Source of the DNA: Candidatus Shapirobacteria bacterium
Lineage (GTDB): Bacteria; Patescibacteriota; Microgenomatia; UBA12405
Direction of reading: 5' to 3'
DNA: 28,981 nt
Assembly: GCA_023245435.1 (NCBI GenBank)
Contig: JAHFKH010000007.1
Location: 1-28,981 of the forward strand
A program made the translations under genes and the position numbers. The notes beneath the pieces were generated by a model that did not search any database, had not been told where the DNA came from, and saw nothing but the letters and a program-made list of their open reading frames with translations. Position 1 is the stretch's first letter; each line of letters starts with the position of its first letter. Shown here in pieces: positions 1 to 6,817 of this stretch.

Positions 1-517
1 TCGCTTTTTGTTGAAATTGCTTACATTCAGCAGTAGTCATTGCTGTTACCCAGTAATCCAATGCAAGATTACAACAGACAATTTTTTGACAGACAGACTT
101 TGGCATCTGAGCCGGGGCACGATTACACCTAGAATCAAAAGTACAAGTTACAATATCCGAAACAGGCTTTTGAACTACAACGACTGCCTGTATTTTCGCA
201 CACTCAGATTTACTCATAGAAGCACTTTTTCCATATTTCAATTCACAACAAACTGAATCAAGACATTCAGATTTTTTCATCCTTTTGTCTGGACAAGATA
301 AATTTCCTTTTGGTCCTTTGCCCCAATTACAATTTGTATATGGTTCAGGGTCAACTGTTGGCATCGGAGAATAAACGGGAGTATTGTTTGAAGTTGATTT
401 GGCAACATACACTCCCAGCATCAACGACAAAATAATCAATACGAGAAATACACCTAAGTATTTAACCAATATAAAATAAGTTCTGTTTTTTATTTGCTTA
501 GATAAATGTCTTTTCAT
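1..517 (-). CDS. Membrane-anchored Cys-rich protein (3' end outside window)
   Basis: ATG at 517-515 opens a frame that stays open to the left edge, giving 172 visible residues. One membrane-spanning segment (about residues 15-38) follows a basic N-terminus, so the rest is probably outside the cell. Twelve Cys follow (63, 75, 85, 90, 91, 106, then 125, 131, 143, 148, 149, 165). They fall into two copies of a six-Cys module, each with a CC pair and a final S/T-x-E-C motif, which suggests a disulfide-bonded repeat domain. I do not recognise the family. It is the last visible gene of a leftward series of small secreted or membrane proteins and lies 9 bp after its neighbour. Confidence 0.7.
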   Translation of the reverse strand, partial: MKRHLSKQIKNRTYFILVKYLGVFLVLIILSLMLGVYVAKSTSNNTPVYSPMPTVDPEPYTNCNWGKGPKGNLSCPDKRMKKSECLDSVCCELKYGKSASMSKSECAKIQAVVVVQKPVSDIVTCTFDSRCNRAPAQMPKSVCQKIVCCNLALDYWVTAMTTAECKQFQQKA

Positions 518-526
518 AAACTAGCA

Positions 527-1105
527 CTAATTTTTATCCTCTTTTCTATCTTTCTGTAGCATCCTTTTGTATGGGTGCCAATTAAATTTACCAAATACAA
601 CATATTGATATATTATTCTTAACGTTTGGATCAGAGAAAAATACAATACTACATAAACTATGGAACTAATTACGCTAGTAGACAGAGGATAAAAGTCACT
701 CTTTGAGTCAATTGTTTCCAAAGAAAAATTATCTACATAGATGTTTTGTTTTTGCTTTTCGAAATTCCAAAATGCTAAGTTAGCGGTCACTTTTTCATTT
801 TCCGTTTGGGCATTTCTATAATTGATAATATGTTTTTGTATTTCATCATAATTTTCACAATAAAACCTCAGATTTTCTCTAGTTTCTAGTTGGCGATTAT
901 TTAATATTCTACTATTAAAAGTGTATGGCAAATCGTTCATTGATCCCTGAAGAACAACAAGTTTGTCATTTTTATGACAACGTGCTTGATAAGTTTTGAT
1001 ATTTAAGTCGTTCCAAAAATTAGAATTCCATATAGTAAAAATTGGAATTATTATTAAAGGGATGTTTAGAAATATATATATTACAATAGCTATTCGTTTT
1101 AACAT
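527..1105 (-). CDS. Two-pass membrane protein of unknown function
   Basis: The 192-aa protein has a hydrophobic segment at residues 4-27 and a second near 142-170. Between them is a roughly 115-residue polar region, and the tail is short, basic and charged. The likely topology puts the central domain outside and both ends in the cytoplasm. No family is recognised. It lies 12 bp after the Tyr-rich protein gene and 9 bp before the Cys-rich protein gene, so the leftward genes from 2461 to 1 probably form one transcription unit carried by the integrated element. The function is unknown; envelope association is an inference from the membrane segments. Confidence 0.65.
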   Translation of the reverse strand: MLKRIAIVIYIFLNIPLIIIPIFTIWNSNFWNDLNIKTYQARCHKNDKLVVLQGSMNDLPYTFNSRILNNRQLETRENLRFYCENYDEIQKHIINYRNAQTENEKVTANLAFWNFEKQKQNIYVDNFSLETIDSKSDFYPLSTSVISSIVYVVLYFSLIQTLRIIYQYVVFGKFNWHPYKRMLQKDRKEDKN

Positions 1106-1117
1106 ATTTTTTATTTA

Positions 1118-1348
1118 TCAATACCAACTTTTATAACTTTTTTTACCTGTATAAGGATTGTAATTATATTTTGCAGAATAATTATCATATTTATAAGAAT
1201 TGGCGTTAGTTCGATAATATGAGTTTACATATTTATAAGTAGATGGTTTGTAGTAACTACGAACATATTTAACAGCCAATACTTTTGGAGCAAAAGATAA
1301 ACCAAACATAAAAACTAACGCTATTGAAACAAGCTTAAAGTTTTTCAT
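1118..1348 (-). CDS. Small secreted Tyr-rich protein
   Basis: The 76-aa product begins with a clear signal peptide (basic start, hydrophobic core, probable cleavage after V-L-A at residue 25). The mature part is about 51 residues with 15 Tyr, many in SYY or KY pairs spaced by Asn, Ser and Lys, so it is highly basic and aromatic. The function is unknown; a surface-adhesive or structural role would fit the composition but is only a guess. The start is supported by a TATATT -10 box at 1355-1360, 6 nt upstream of the ATG, which suggests a leaderless transcript and possibly a separate promoter inside the leftward cluster. Confidence 0.6.
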   Translation of the reverse strand: MKNFKLVSIALVFMFGLSFAPKVLAVKYVRSYYKPSTYKYVNSYYRTNANSYKYDNYSAKYNYNPYTGKKSYKSWY

Positions 1349-1383
1349 ATATCAAATATATTTTGCCTTAACATTTAACTAAA

Positions 1384-2148
1384 TTAATTTGATTGTTCAT
1401 AAGTATCTGGCTCAACGTTATTTTTAATTGCATTAACAGCAAATATTATTGAGTTGAAATTATCAGTACTAGATTTAAACAGTTTTAAATCAGTTTCAAA
1501 CTTGTCATTTATTGTATCTAAAATCTTTTGTCTGTCAGATTTTGAAACTGTATAAGGAATCGGACCTGATGGATTTTTAGAGGTTGCTGGTTGCCAAAGT
1601 AAAGATGTTACTTGGGGAGCTGATTGAGCAATAAGCATAAAACCCTCTTTGTTATCTGATAAATATTTCGCCACCTGATACTTTAAATCAGAATACGAAC
1701 TAGGGTCATTTTCATCTATCTTTCTAAAATATTGAATTAAGTTATCAGTAGAGTCTTGAACCATCTTTGATCCAATTATCATTCCGCTCGCTGTTGTTGA
1801 TATGTATTCATCTGCATTTTGTAAATATGGCCGAATAAAGACATCTCCTTGTTGCATACGTTTTTTTGAATTCATTAGTTGAATCAACCATGCCGTAATA
1901 TCCTCGCTAGTACTAGTGTCAGATATTGCAAAATTATAGTTATCGAGAGCATCTAGTACACCCAAGATAACTGACACAGTATCAGTATCTTTTACAGAAG
2001 TCATACTTGCTTTATTGGGTGATATCAAAGAAGTTGTAGGTTTAGCACTTTGGTTGTCCACTGGAACATTAAAACTCAATCTGTATTTATATGTATAAAA
2101 TCCTAAAAGACACACAACGACTAAAACAATAATTACATTCTTCTTCAT
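1384..2148 (-). CDS. Signal-anchored extracytoplasmic protein of unknown function
   Basis: The 254-aa protein has a hydrophobic anchor at residues 4-20, then a Ser/Thr/Lys-rich linker and a soluble, mostly helical-looking region with no Cys beyond the anchor. It lacks a lipobox, so an uncleaved anchor is likely. I recognise no conserved domain. The ATG follows the stop of the upstream HPG/CHYC protein gene by 4 bp, so the two are probably co-transcribed. It is part of the leftward group of surface-type genes in the putative integrated element. Confidence 0.65.
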   Translation of the reverse strand: MKKNVIIVLVVVCLLGFYTYKYRLSFNVPVDNQSAKPTTSLISPNKASMTSVKDTDTVSVILGVLDALDNYNFAISDTSTSEDITAWLIQLMNSKKRMQQGDVFIRPYLQNADEYISTTASGMIIGSKMVQDSTDNLIQYFRKIDENDPSSYSDLKYQVAKYLSDNKEGFMLIAQSAPQVTSLLWQPATSKNPSGPIPYTVSKSDRQKILDTINDKFETDLKLFKSSTDNFNSIIFAVNAIKNNVEPDTYEQSN

Positions 2149-2152
2149 ATCA

Positions 2153-2461
2153 TTATTTTTTAATTAATTTATAAACTCCATATCCCCCACCCCCTGCCAA
2201 AGCTAAAGAGGCAAGTGGATGATCAGAAATAAAGTTTGATTCGTCTTTTACTGGAGTTACAACGCTTGCAGTCTGAGAAGTTATTTTTGCGCCGTGACAA
2301 TGCCGTACATTCCAACTTACTCCCCATTTATCACAATTTGTTCGACAATAATGGCATCCATCCGAGGCAGTTTGACCAGGATGAGCAAAAGAATAGCTTG
2401 GGGAAAACAAGATTATTGAGATTAAAACAAAAAGGGGCAATGATATAGCCCAAATATTCAT
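2153..2461 (-). CDS. Secreted HPG..GCHxC-type small protein
   Basis: The 102-aa product has a signal peptide (residues 1-26) followed by an HPG motif, GCHYC, RTNC and RHCHG within about 35 residues. This pattern of closely spaced Cys and His matches small secreted proteins with a GCHxCxTNC...HCH motif that occur in many bacteria, often without known function; metal binding is plausible. The C-terminal end is a Gly-rich hydrophobic stretch and KK, which could be a short membrane tail. A TATAAT box at 2470-2475 lies 8 nt upstream of the ATG and probably starts the leftward surface-protein transcript. Confidence 0.7.
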   Translation of the reverse strand: MNIWAISLPLFVLISIILFSPSYSFAHPGQTASDGCHYCRTNCDKWGVSWNVRHCHGAKITSQTASVVTPVKDESNFISDHPLASLALAGGGGYGVYKLIKK

Positions 2462-2486
2462 ATAAGTGGATTATATTACTTTTCAA

Positions 2487-3500
2487 CTAAATTATGTTCT
2501 CTTGCCTCAAGTCATCAATAATTCCCTTTTCATCACAACCTAAAATCCCCGAATATATTTTAATGTTTTTCGCTTTTGCTATTTTTTGGACGTCTCTATG
2601 AATACTTCTTGAAGTTGTGAACATCAATCCATAGTTGCACCCTATGTCCGACATTTTCCCGTACATTTTGAACATGTCGTCTATTCCAATACCCTTATTT
2701 TTACACTCAACAACGACTCTATTATTTAAACCAATATTTTCACCTAACACATCTATTTCATGTTTGACTCCAGACATACCCAAAACTAAAGCACCACACT
2801 CAGTGTCATAACCAGCTTTAGCTAACAACGTCTCAACTCCATATTCCAACCACTCATTTTGTTGAAAAAAGAACTTAACATTTTCATCAACAATTTCTAT
2901 ATTTACCTTACTTGTATCTCTAGAAGAGTTGACAATATTCCCGCAGATACATTTTGATGTTCGAAATGCACCCCTACTAACAATCTGACCACATTTTACA
3001 CAACAATGTATCGTGTCTTTATTGAGTATGCTTGATAAATCGACGCCTGTCGCAAGTCTGTAATCTTCAATCGAATCAACAATTGAAACACATTGTTTAT
3101 CAATTTCTGTATATACACCGCTTTTCATTTTCTGCATTAATTCAGTAAGAATGTTTCCAATAATTTCATCAACTACTTTTGAGTTTCTCAAGTCTATTTC
3201 TGGATGTAATTTTATATATGTCTTTAGTTCAGATTTAATATCGTCAGCAACAGGATTTTGAGATTTAGCCTTGATAATCAAATTCTCAACTTCCGTAGAA
3301 GTAGAAATAACTGTCGAAAGTAACTTGTTTAGTTCAATAGTTAGAAGCTTCCCTGACATCAAAAGAACCTTTATTCCGACAACAGATTCAATTGACGTTC
3401 TACTCCGTGTTTTTTCTCCAAACAAGTCAGGCCACTGTTTAAGACCAATCTTATTTAGAGTTATCTTCCCCATTTTTGGTCTTAATTGGTAACACTTCAA
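2487..3500 (-). CDS. Mrr-like restriction endonuclease with zinc ribbon
   Basis: The 337-aa protein ends in a PD-(D/E)xK nuclease fold of the Mrr/restriction-endonuclease-like type: the ExxxxLxxxGY helix near 218-231, HEID with D250, and VVVECKNK with E265 and K267. A zinc ribbon precedes it (C167/C170 and C184/C186). The N-terminal 150 residues include an ATP-cone-like stretch, which I cannot assign firmly. It may cleave DNA, possibly modified DNA, in a defence role or in element maintenance; this is inferred from the fold. The start at 3500 overlaps the upstream zinc-ribbon gene by 50 nt; an alternative ATG at 3473 would overlap by 23 nt. Confidence 0.75.
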   Translation of the reverse strand: MKCYQLRPKMGKITLNKIGLKQWPDLFGEKTRSRTSIESVVGIKVLLMSGKLLTIELNKLLSTVISTSTEVENLIIKAKSQNPVADDIKSELKTYIKLHPEIDLRNSKVVDEIIGNILTELMQKMKSGVYTEIDKQCVSIVDSIEDYRLATGVDLSSILNKDTIHCCVKCGQIVSRGAFRTSKCICGNIVNSSRDTSKVNIEIVDENVKFFFQQNEWLEYGVETLLAKAGYDTECGALVLGMSGVKHEIDVLGENIGLNNRVVVECKNKGIGIDDMFKMYGKMSDIGCNYGLMFTTSRSIHRDVQKIAKAKNIKIYSGILGCDEKGIIDDLRQENII

Positions 3501-3639
3501 CAGAACAAATTGGACACGGCCTCGCTCTATCTATATCTAAAATGTCGATATAGTACGTACTGTGACATTTAGGACATTCTACAAGAACATCATTTTTATT
3601 AGTAATATTATTCTTTGTTTTCATGGTAGTTATTGTCAA
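3451..3639 (-). CDS. Small zinc-ribbon protein
   Basis: The 62-residue ORF carries CPKC (residues 22-25) and CPIC (residues 43-46), spaced like a two-knuckle zinc ribbon, with basic flanks. It lies between and overlaps two neighbours, the HTH gene upstream (32 nt, less if the internal ATG at 3624 is used) and the nuclease gene downstream. This suggests translational coupling of all three. It probably binds zinc and may be an accessory DNA- or protein-binding factor of the nuclease, but no function can be read from sequence alone. Nested starts make the exact N-terminus uncertain. Confidence 0.55.
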   Translation of the reverse strand: MTITTMKTKNNITNKNDVLVECPKCHSTYYIDILDIDRARPCPICSVEVLPIKTKNGEDNSK

Positions 3640-3814
3640 CTAATAGTTTGTTTATATCAATCAGATAGTATCTTCTGTCCCCCCTCACCCCAAACCTAAC
3701 AGCTTTTAAAATACCTTTTTTATCCCAAGCCCTCAAAGTATTTGGGTGAACTTTCAAAATTTCACACGTTTCTTTTAATGTGAGTAGTTCGGGATTTTTT
3801 GATTTCTTTGGCAT
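3608..3814 (-). CDS. Excisionase/MerR-type helix-turn-helix protein
   Basis: The 68-aa protein is a single winged HTH of the excisionase (HTH_17/AlpA/MerR-like) type. LTLKETCEILKVHPNTLRAW forms the HTH, followed by KKG and a basic wing ending in RRYYLIDINKL. Proteins like this act as recombination directionality factors or small transcription regulators in mobile elements. It starts a leftward trio with the zinc ribbon and the Mrr-like nuclease and is divergent from the 362-aa gene at 3865, so it may regulate the shared intergenic region. Whether it is the excision factor for the serine recombinase at 6818 is not shown by sequence. Confidence 0.8.
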   Translation of the reverse strand: MPKKSKNPELLTLKETCEILKVHPNTLRAWDKKGILKAVRFGVRGDRRYYLIDINKLLVDNNYHENKE

Positions 3815-3864
3815 TGTTACTTAACTTAACTTTTGATAACATAGCTTACTACAATTAGTAGCAA
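3815..3864. promoter_or_regulatory. Divergent control region with imperfect palindrome
   Basis: This 50-bp gap separates the HTH gene and the rightward 362-aa gene. It holds tandem TTAAC repeats near 3820-3831 and a partial inverted repeat at about 3845-3862 (GCT-ACTA / TAGT-AGC with one bulged base). A TACAAT -10 candidate at 3850-3855 lies 9 nt before the rightward ATG. Autoregulation by the HTH protein is plausible but unproven. Confidence 0.4.
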
Positions 3865-4953
3865 ATGAAAATGAACTATTCGGTTGGTGAAGACTCAACT
3901 TTGTATATTGCAAAAAAAATTCTAGTCGAAGACTGGAGAGATAATTTGTCGTTCCCTGCACATAAACTTACATACATAGACATGGATTTAAAAGATCTAT
4001 TACACCTCATTTGGGACTTATTTATAATTAAAGGGTTCGATTTTGGCATAAACACAACGCCCGATAACTTATTAATTGAAGCTGATGACAATTTTTGGTT
4101 TAAATATTGTATTGACTGGAAGTTAGTTGACGACTACATAGAACACGAAGCAGAAGACAAAATTTATTTGGACTTTGATTTGTCAGAAAATAACGAACTC
4201 GAAAAATATGTTAAAGATCAAATGACCATGTTTGCAACAAACAAAGCCCTAATTAGTACATCTAAAGTTATCGACGAAAGTAAGCCAGAATATTTAAAAA
4301 TTTCATCATTTAGAAGACATGATTCAAACAATTATTACTCTTACGAAAAACAAAAACGAATAATAATAGAATGGATCACTAAAATCACCAACATATATGA
4401 AAACGAATATGTTGTCTTAAATTTTGAAGAAATTAACGATAACGGAGTAGACATACTTAGATCAATCATCTGCCTAGAATATGATGGGCTAATAAAAATT
4501 GTAGAACTAGACAACAGAAAAGAAAATTGGAATGACAAATCCAATGTATATGCAAAGATATTATTAACTATGCCTGAAGAATTTGGACTTACAAACAAAC
4601 AACAAACACCAGAAGTACTACCTGATGACTGTTTATGGAAAGGCAGTTTGTTTATTTGCGGTAACAAAACAGTAGATTTCAACAATTCCAAAATACTAAA
4701 ATACTTTAAACTATTTACAGAAAACATCGGGAAACCAATTCTTAATGAATCATATTTTAAAGAATTTGGTTATTCAAGACCAATTGAACTTTCTCGTGGT
4801 GTCAAAAAGGATCTAACTAGAAAACTTAAACAAGAAAAACTGTTGAGTTGTCCCGAAAACATAAAAGGCAGAATTTCAATTATTCCAATTTCCAAATCAA
4901 AAAATAGTTCAATAAAAAAAGCTGGCTACATCTGTACCATAAATAAAAACTAA
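3865..4953 (+). CDS. Unknown 362-aa element protein
   Basis: A soluble, acidic 362-aa protein without signal or membrane segments. The N-terminal part is rich in Asp, Tyr and Trp. The C-terminal 120 residues (from about 240) alternate short strands and helices with a basic RGVKKDLTRKLKQEKLL stretch that resembles a winged-helix DNA-binding region; this is a weak impression. I recognise no family. It is the first rightward gene of the putative element, divergent from the HTH regulator, and has ATGs at 3865 and 3871. A role in element replication or regulation would fit its position, but nothing in the sequence proves it. Confidence 0.65.
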   Translation: MKMNYSVGEDSTLYIAKKILVEDWRDNLSFPAHKLTYIDMDLKDLLHLIWDLFIIKGFDFGINTTPDNLLIEADDNFWFKYCIDWKLVDDYIEHEAEDKIYLDFDLSENNELEKYVKDQMTMFATNKALISTSKVIDESKPEYLKISSFRRHDSNNYYSYEKQKRIIIEWITKITNIYENEYVVLNFEEINDNGVDILRSIICLEYDGLIKIVELDNRKENWNDKSNVYAKILLTMPEEFGLTNKQQTPEVLPDDCLWKGSLFICGNKTVDFNNSKILKYFKLFTENIGKPILNESYFKEFGYSRPIELSRGVKKDLTRKLKQEKLLSCPENIKGRISIIPISKSKNSSIKKAGYICTINKN

Positions 4954-5008
4954 GCCCCTACTTAACCAGCTTTAATTCCCTACACAGGCTACCATTGCCC
5001 TACTTTGA

Positions 5009-5038
5009 TGTAGTCAAGGACAATATCCTTGCGTTACA
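5009..5038. repeat. Small hairpin between element genes
   Basis: CAAGGA (5015-5020) and TCCTTG (5026-5031) form a perfect 6-bp inverted repeat around a 5-nt loop, extended by TGTA/TACA at 5009-5012 and 5035-5038 with a small bulge. It lies 14 bp before the DUF5659-like gene. No T-run follows on either strand, so it is a weak terminator candidate; a protein-binding site or 5'UTR hairpin is equally possible. Confidence 0.4.
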
Positions 5039-5051
5039 AATTAAGTAAAAA

Positions 5052-5303
5052 ATGGAAATAAATGAATATTTTACAACCCCTGACCTAAACTTGGCCACGG
5101 TCGTTTCCCTCTCCTACCCCCTCGATTCAATCGAACGACTCTCAGATAAAAAGCGAGCCTTCGTATTCAAACGAGACAGTGGGCTGGATCAATTATTAGA
5201 GGCATTTTGGCGACGAGAAACGAGGGTCGAACCTCTTCAATTCTCCGAGCAAAGGAAAATGCTCTTGAGCCGTCTAGATAACGAGGAGGGCTGTGGTTTC
5301 TAA
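5052..5303 (+). CDS. DUF5659-like small protein
   Basis: The 83-aa protein has the features I know for DUF5659: YFTTPDLNLATVVSLSYPLD near the start, then FVFKRDSGLDQLLEAFWRRETRVEPL. It is about the usual length for this family, which is frequent in CPR genomes and their accessory regions, often as a pair with a tiny downstream ORF, as here. The biochemical function is unknown. The next ORF starts inside its last codons, so they form an overlapping series of three. The start lacks a Shine-Dalgarno sequence. Confidence 0.8.
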   Translation: MEINEYFTTPDLNLATVVSLSYPLDSIERLSDKKRAFVFKRDSGLDQLLEAFWRRETRVEPLQFSEQRKMLLSRLDNEEGCGF

Positions 5304-5439
5304 AGAACTTATCACCGAGCTTGGGGTTATTTTGGACCAAGAATTTAACCTCAAACTCGAACCACAAAGACTAGAACAACTAGCCAACTTTTTAGTGTCT
5401 TACTTTCAAATATTATTAAAAGTTAATAAACAACAGTGA
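5293..5439 (+). CDS. 48-aa partner of the DUF5659-like gene
   Basis: A GTG at 5293 inside the end of the DUF5659-like gene opens a 48-codon frame. A strong GAGGAGG Shine-Dalgarno (5283-5289) just upstream is one of the few clear ribosome sites in the window. The product is a short amphipathic helical protein (KELITELGVILDQEFNLKLE, then ERLEQLANFLVSYF-like heptads). Similar tiny helical ORFs follow DUF5659 genes in related genomes as I remember them. Overlap at both ends (11 nt before, 4 nt after) indicates translational coupling. The function is unknown. Confidence 0.7.
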   Translation: MVSKELITELGVILDQEFNLKLEPQRLEQLANFLVSYFQILLKVNKQQ

Positions 5440-5612
5440 AAAAATTAAAATCAAATTCAAAATATTCAATCATTAAAAGTCACCGCGAACTAGAAGAAGC
5501 CATCAAAGCAAAATGTTTTGATTGTATGGGTGGCCAAAAGAAAACAGACTGCCAAATATGTGATTGTTCACTTTATCGATTTAGACCATGGGCAAAGAAC
5601 CCAAAATCATAG
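5436..5612 (+). CDS. 58-aa zinc-finger-like element protein
   Basis: GTG at 5436 overlaps the previous stop as GTGA, giving 58 residues. The motif CFDCMGGQ...DCQICDCSLYRFRPW matches a small phage and mobile-element domain with the pattern KCxDCxGG...CxxxxCxLYxFRxG, thought to bind metal. It is usually found in proteins of unknown role in phage or element gene sets. The position at the end of a three-ORF overlapping series with the DUF5659-like gene supports it being real even though the ORF is short. Confidence 0.75.
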   Translation: MKKLKSNSKYSIIKSHRELEEAIKAKCFDCMGGQKKTDCQICDCSLYRFRPWAKNPKS

Positions 5613-5667
5613 ATTTTCCAAGGTTTCTAAACCTAGATAATCAATACAAAATTTAAACAACAAACAT

Positions 5668-6027
5668 ATGAACATCGACATCAAAGATATAAAAGTAAAA
5701 ATCAAACTACTTTCCTCAGATAAGATATTGGCTCAAGCCACGCTAATACTTTTTGATGTGTGGGAGGAACACTCTTGGAAAGTATTAAAATCAAATCAAC
5801 CCCACAAAATATTTGGTGAGTATATCTGGATTCAAGCACCAAGCTATAAAAACGGAATGATTTGGAAAGAAATAATTTTCATTAACGATGAACCGCTTTA
5901 CCGTGAAGTAGAAAGATTAATTTTTGAGGCATACCAAAGAACTAAAAATAAAGATGAGGCTTTAAGTGGAATAAATGAAAAATTGACCGACGATGATTAC
6001 AAGAAAATTGATGAAATTCAAATATGA
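5668..6027 (+). CDS. SpoVG-like single-domain protein
   Basis: The 119-aa protein has the layout of the SpoVG fold. A first strand pair (IKVKIKLLSSDKILAQATLIL) is followed by FDVWEEHSWKVLKSN, a GEYIWIQAPS strand matching the FVAMPS strand of SpoVG, a conserved-type KEIIFINDEPLYREVERLIFEAY region, and an acidic tail. SpoVG-type proteins bind nucleic acid and are common in plasmids and phages. The match is by pattern only, so the family call is moderate. The ATG lies 56 bp after the previous gene with no evident Shine-Dalgarno. Confidence 0.6.
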   Translation: MNIDIKDIKVKIKLLSSDKILAQATLILFDVWEEHSWKVLKSNQPHKIFGEYIWIQAPSYKNGMIWKEIIFINDEPLYREVERLIFEAYQRTKNKDEALSGINEKLTDDDYKKIDEIQI

Positions 6028-6123
6028 TAGTTACTTTATACAAATCACTATATAGTTACCCTTTATATAGTAACTATAATGTGTCCAACAAAGTAAGTGT
6101 TTATATAAGTTACTTAGTAAGTG
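6026..6123. repeat. Cluster of short direct and inverted repeats
   Basis: TAGTTAC occurs at 6028-6034 and 6053-6059. TATAGTTAC (6051-6059) pairs with GTAACTATA (6070-6078), a 9-bp inverted repeat. AGTAAGTG is repeated near 6092-6099 and at 6116-6123. The cluster ends before the 200-aa gene and overlaps a TATAAT at 6075-6080. It could be an operator array, recombination-factor sites, or iterons of a replication origin; the sequence alone does not decide. Confidence 0.45.
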
Positions 6124-6160
6124 CCTCTATCCTTAATTATTTCGGTTATACAAAATAAAC

Positions 6161-6763
6161 ATGGGTAGATATAGTTATTCAGGTCGACCCGTTTCAGAAG
6201 ATTTACATAAGGTTGACATCTATTGGCTAAAAAAACGTGGCATTTTAACTGGTTATCAATATCAATCATTGTCTTGGAGCTCAAGAGGTGAAAAAACAGG
6301 AAGCATTGATATTGTTACAAATATCGACGATTCAGATTGTTATGCAAAACTAAGTTACACAATTACGAGGCGTTCAACTGGCAAAAAAGACGAATTTCAA
6401 TATAAAGTACCAATAGTTACTACAAGCTGTTACTTTGGGGGTGTTAGATACTGGTTTAAATGCCCTGCGGTAGGTTGTGGTCGTCGAGTAGCCAAACTAT
6501 ACCAAGGTCAAGATATATTCGCCTGTAGGCACTGTTATAACGTTTCATATCAATCAAGAAATGAAACCAAAACTTATAGAACTTATCCATTTAATGAATT
6601 ATTACTAAGATGCAAAGTAGACGAAATTGAAAAAACAATGAGAAAAAAAGTATATAAAGGAAAGTTAACTAAAAAAAGTATGCGAATCCGTCGAATAGAA
6701 AGAAAAATGCTGTCACCCTATGTCGATGACTCAATTTTAGATAATTTAATTTATAAAGTTTAG
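6161..6763 (+). CDS. Conserved zinc-finger protein of mobile elements
   Basis: The 200-aa product starts MGRYSYSGR and contains an N-terminal WLKKRGILTGYQYQSLSW region with GEKTGSI and LSYTITRRSTGKKDEFQYKV. These are followed by FGGVRYWFKCP, CGRRVAKLYQ and FACRHCYNVSYQS, a split zinc-finger core with Cys pairs. A basic tail follows. I recognise this arrangement from hypothetical proteins found widely in plasmids and integrated elements; the function is not known. The gene lies directly upstream of the recombinase. A weak TATACA box lies 8 nt before the ATG. Confidence 0.7.
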   Translation: MGRYSYSGRPVSEDLHKVDIYWLKKRGILTGYQYQSLSWSSRGEKTGSIDIVTNIDDSDCYAKLSYTITRRSTGKKDEFQYKVPIVTTSCYFGGVRYWFKCPAVGCGRRVAKLYQGQDIFACRHCYNVSYQSRNETKTYRTYPFNELLLRCKVDEIEKTMRKKVYKGKLTKKSMRIRRIERKMLSPYVDDSILDNLIYKV

Positions 6764-6783
6764 CTTCACTAACTTAACATTAC

Positions 6784-6811
6784 TTGACAATTATGATTAT
6801 TAAATTAAAAT
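6784..6811 (+). promoter_or_regulatory. Promoter of the serine recombinase
   Basis: TTGACA (6784-6789), a 16-nt spacer and TAAAAT (6806-6811) lie just before the recombinase. Only 6 nt separate the -10 from the ATG at 6818, which points to a leaderless mRNA and supports this start. Confidence 0.65.
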
Positions 6812-6817
6812 AAGTAA

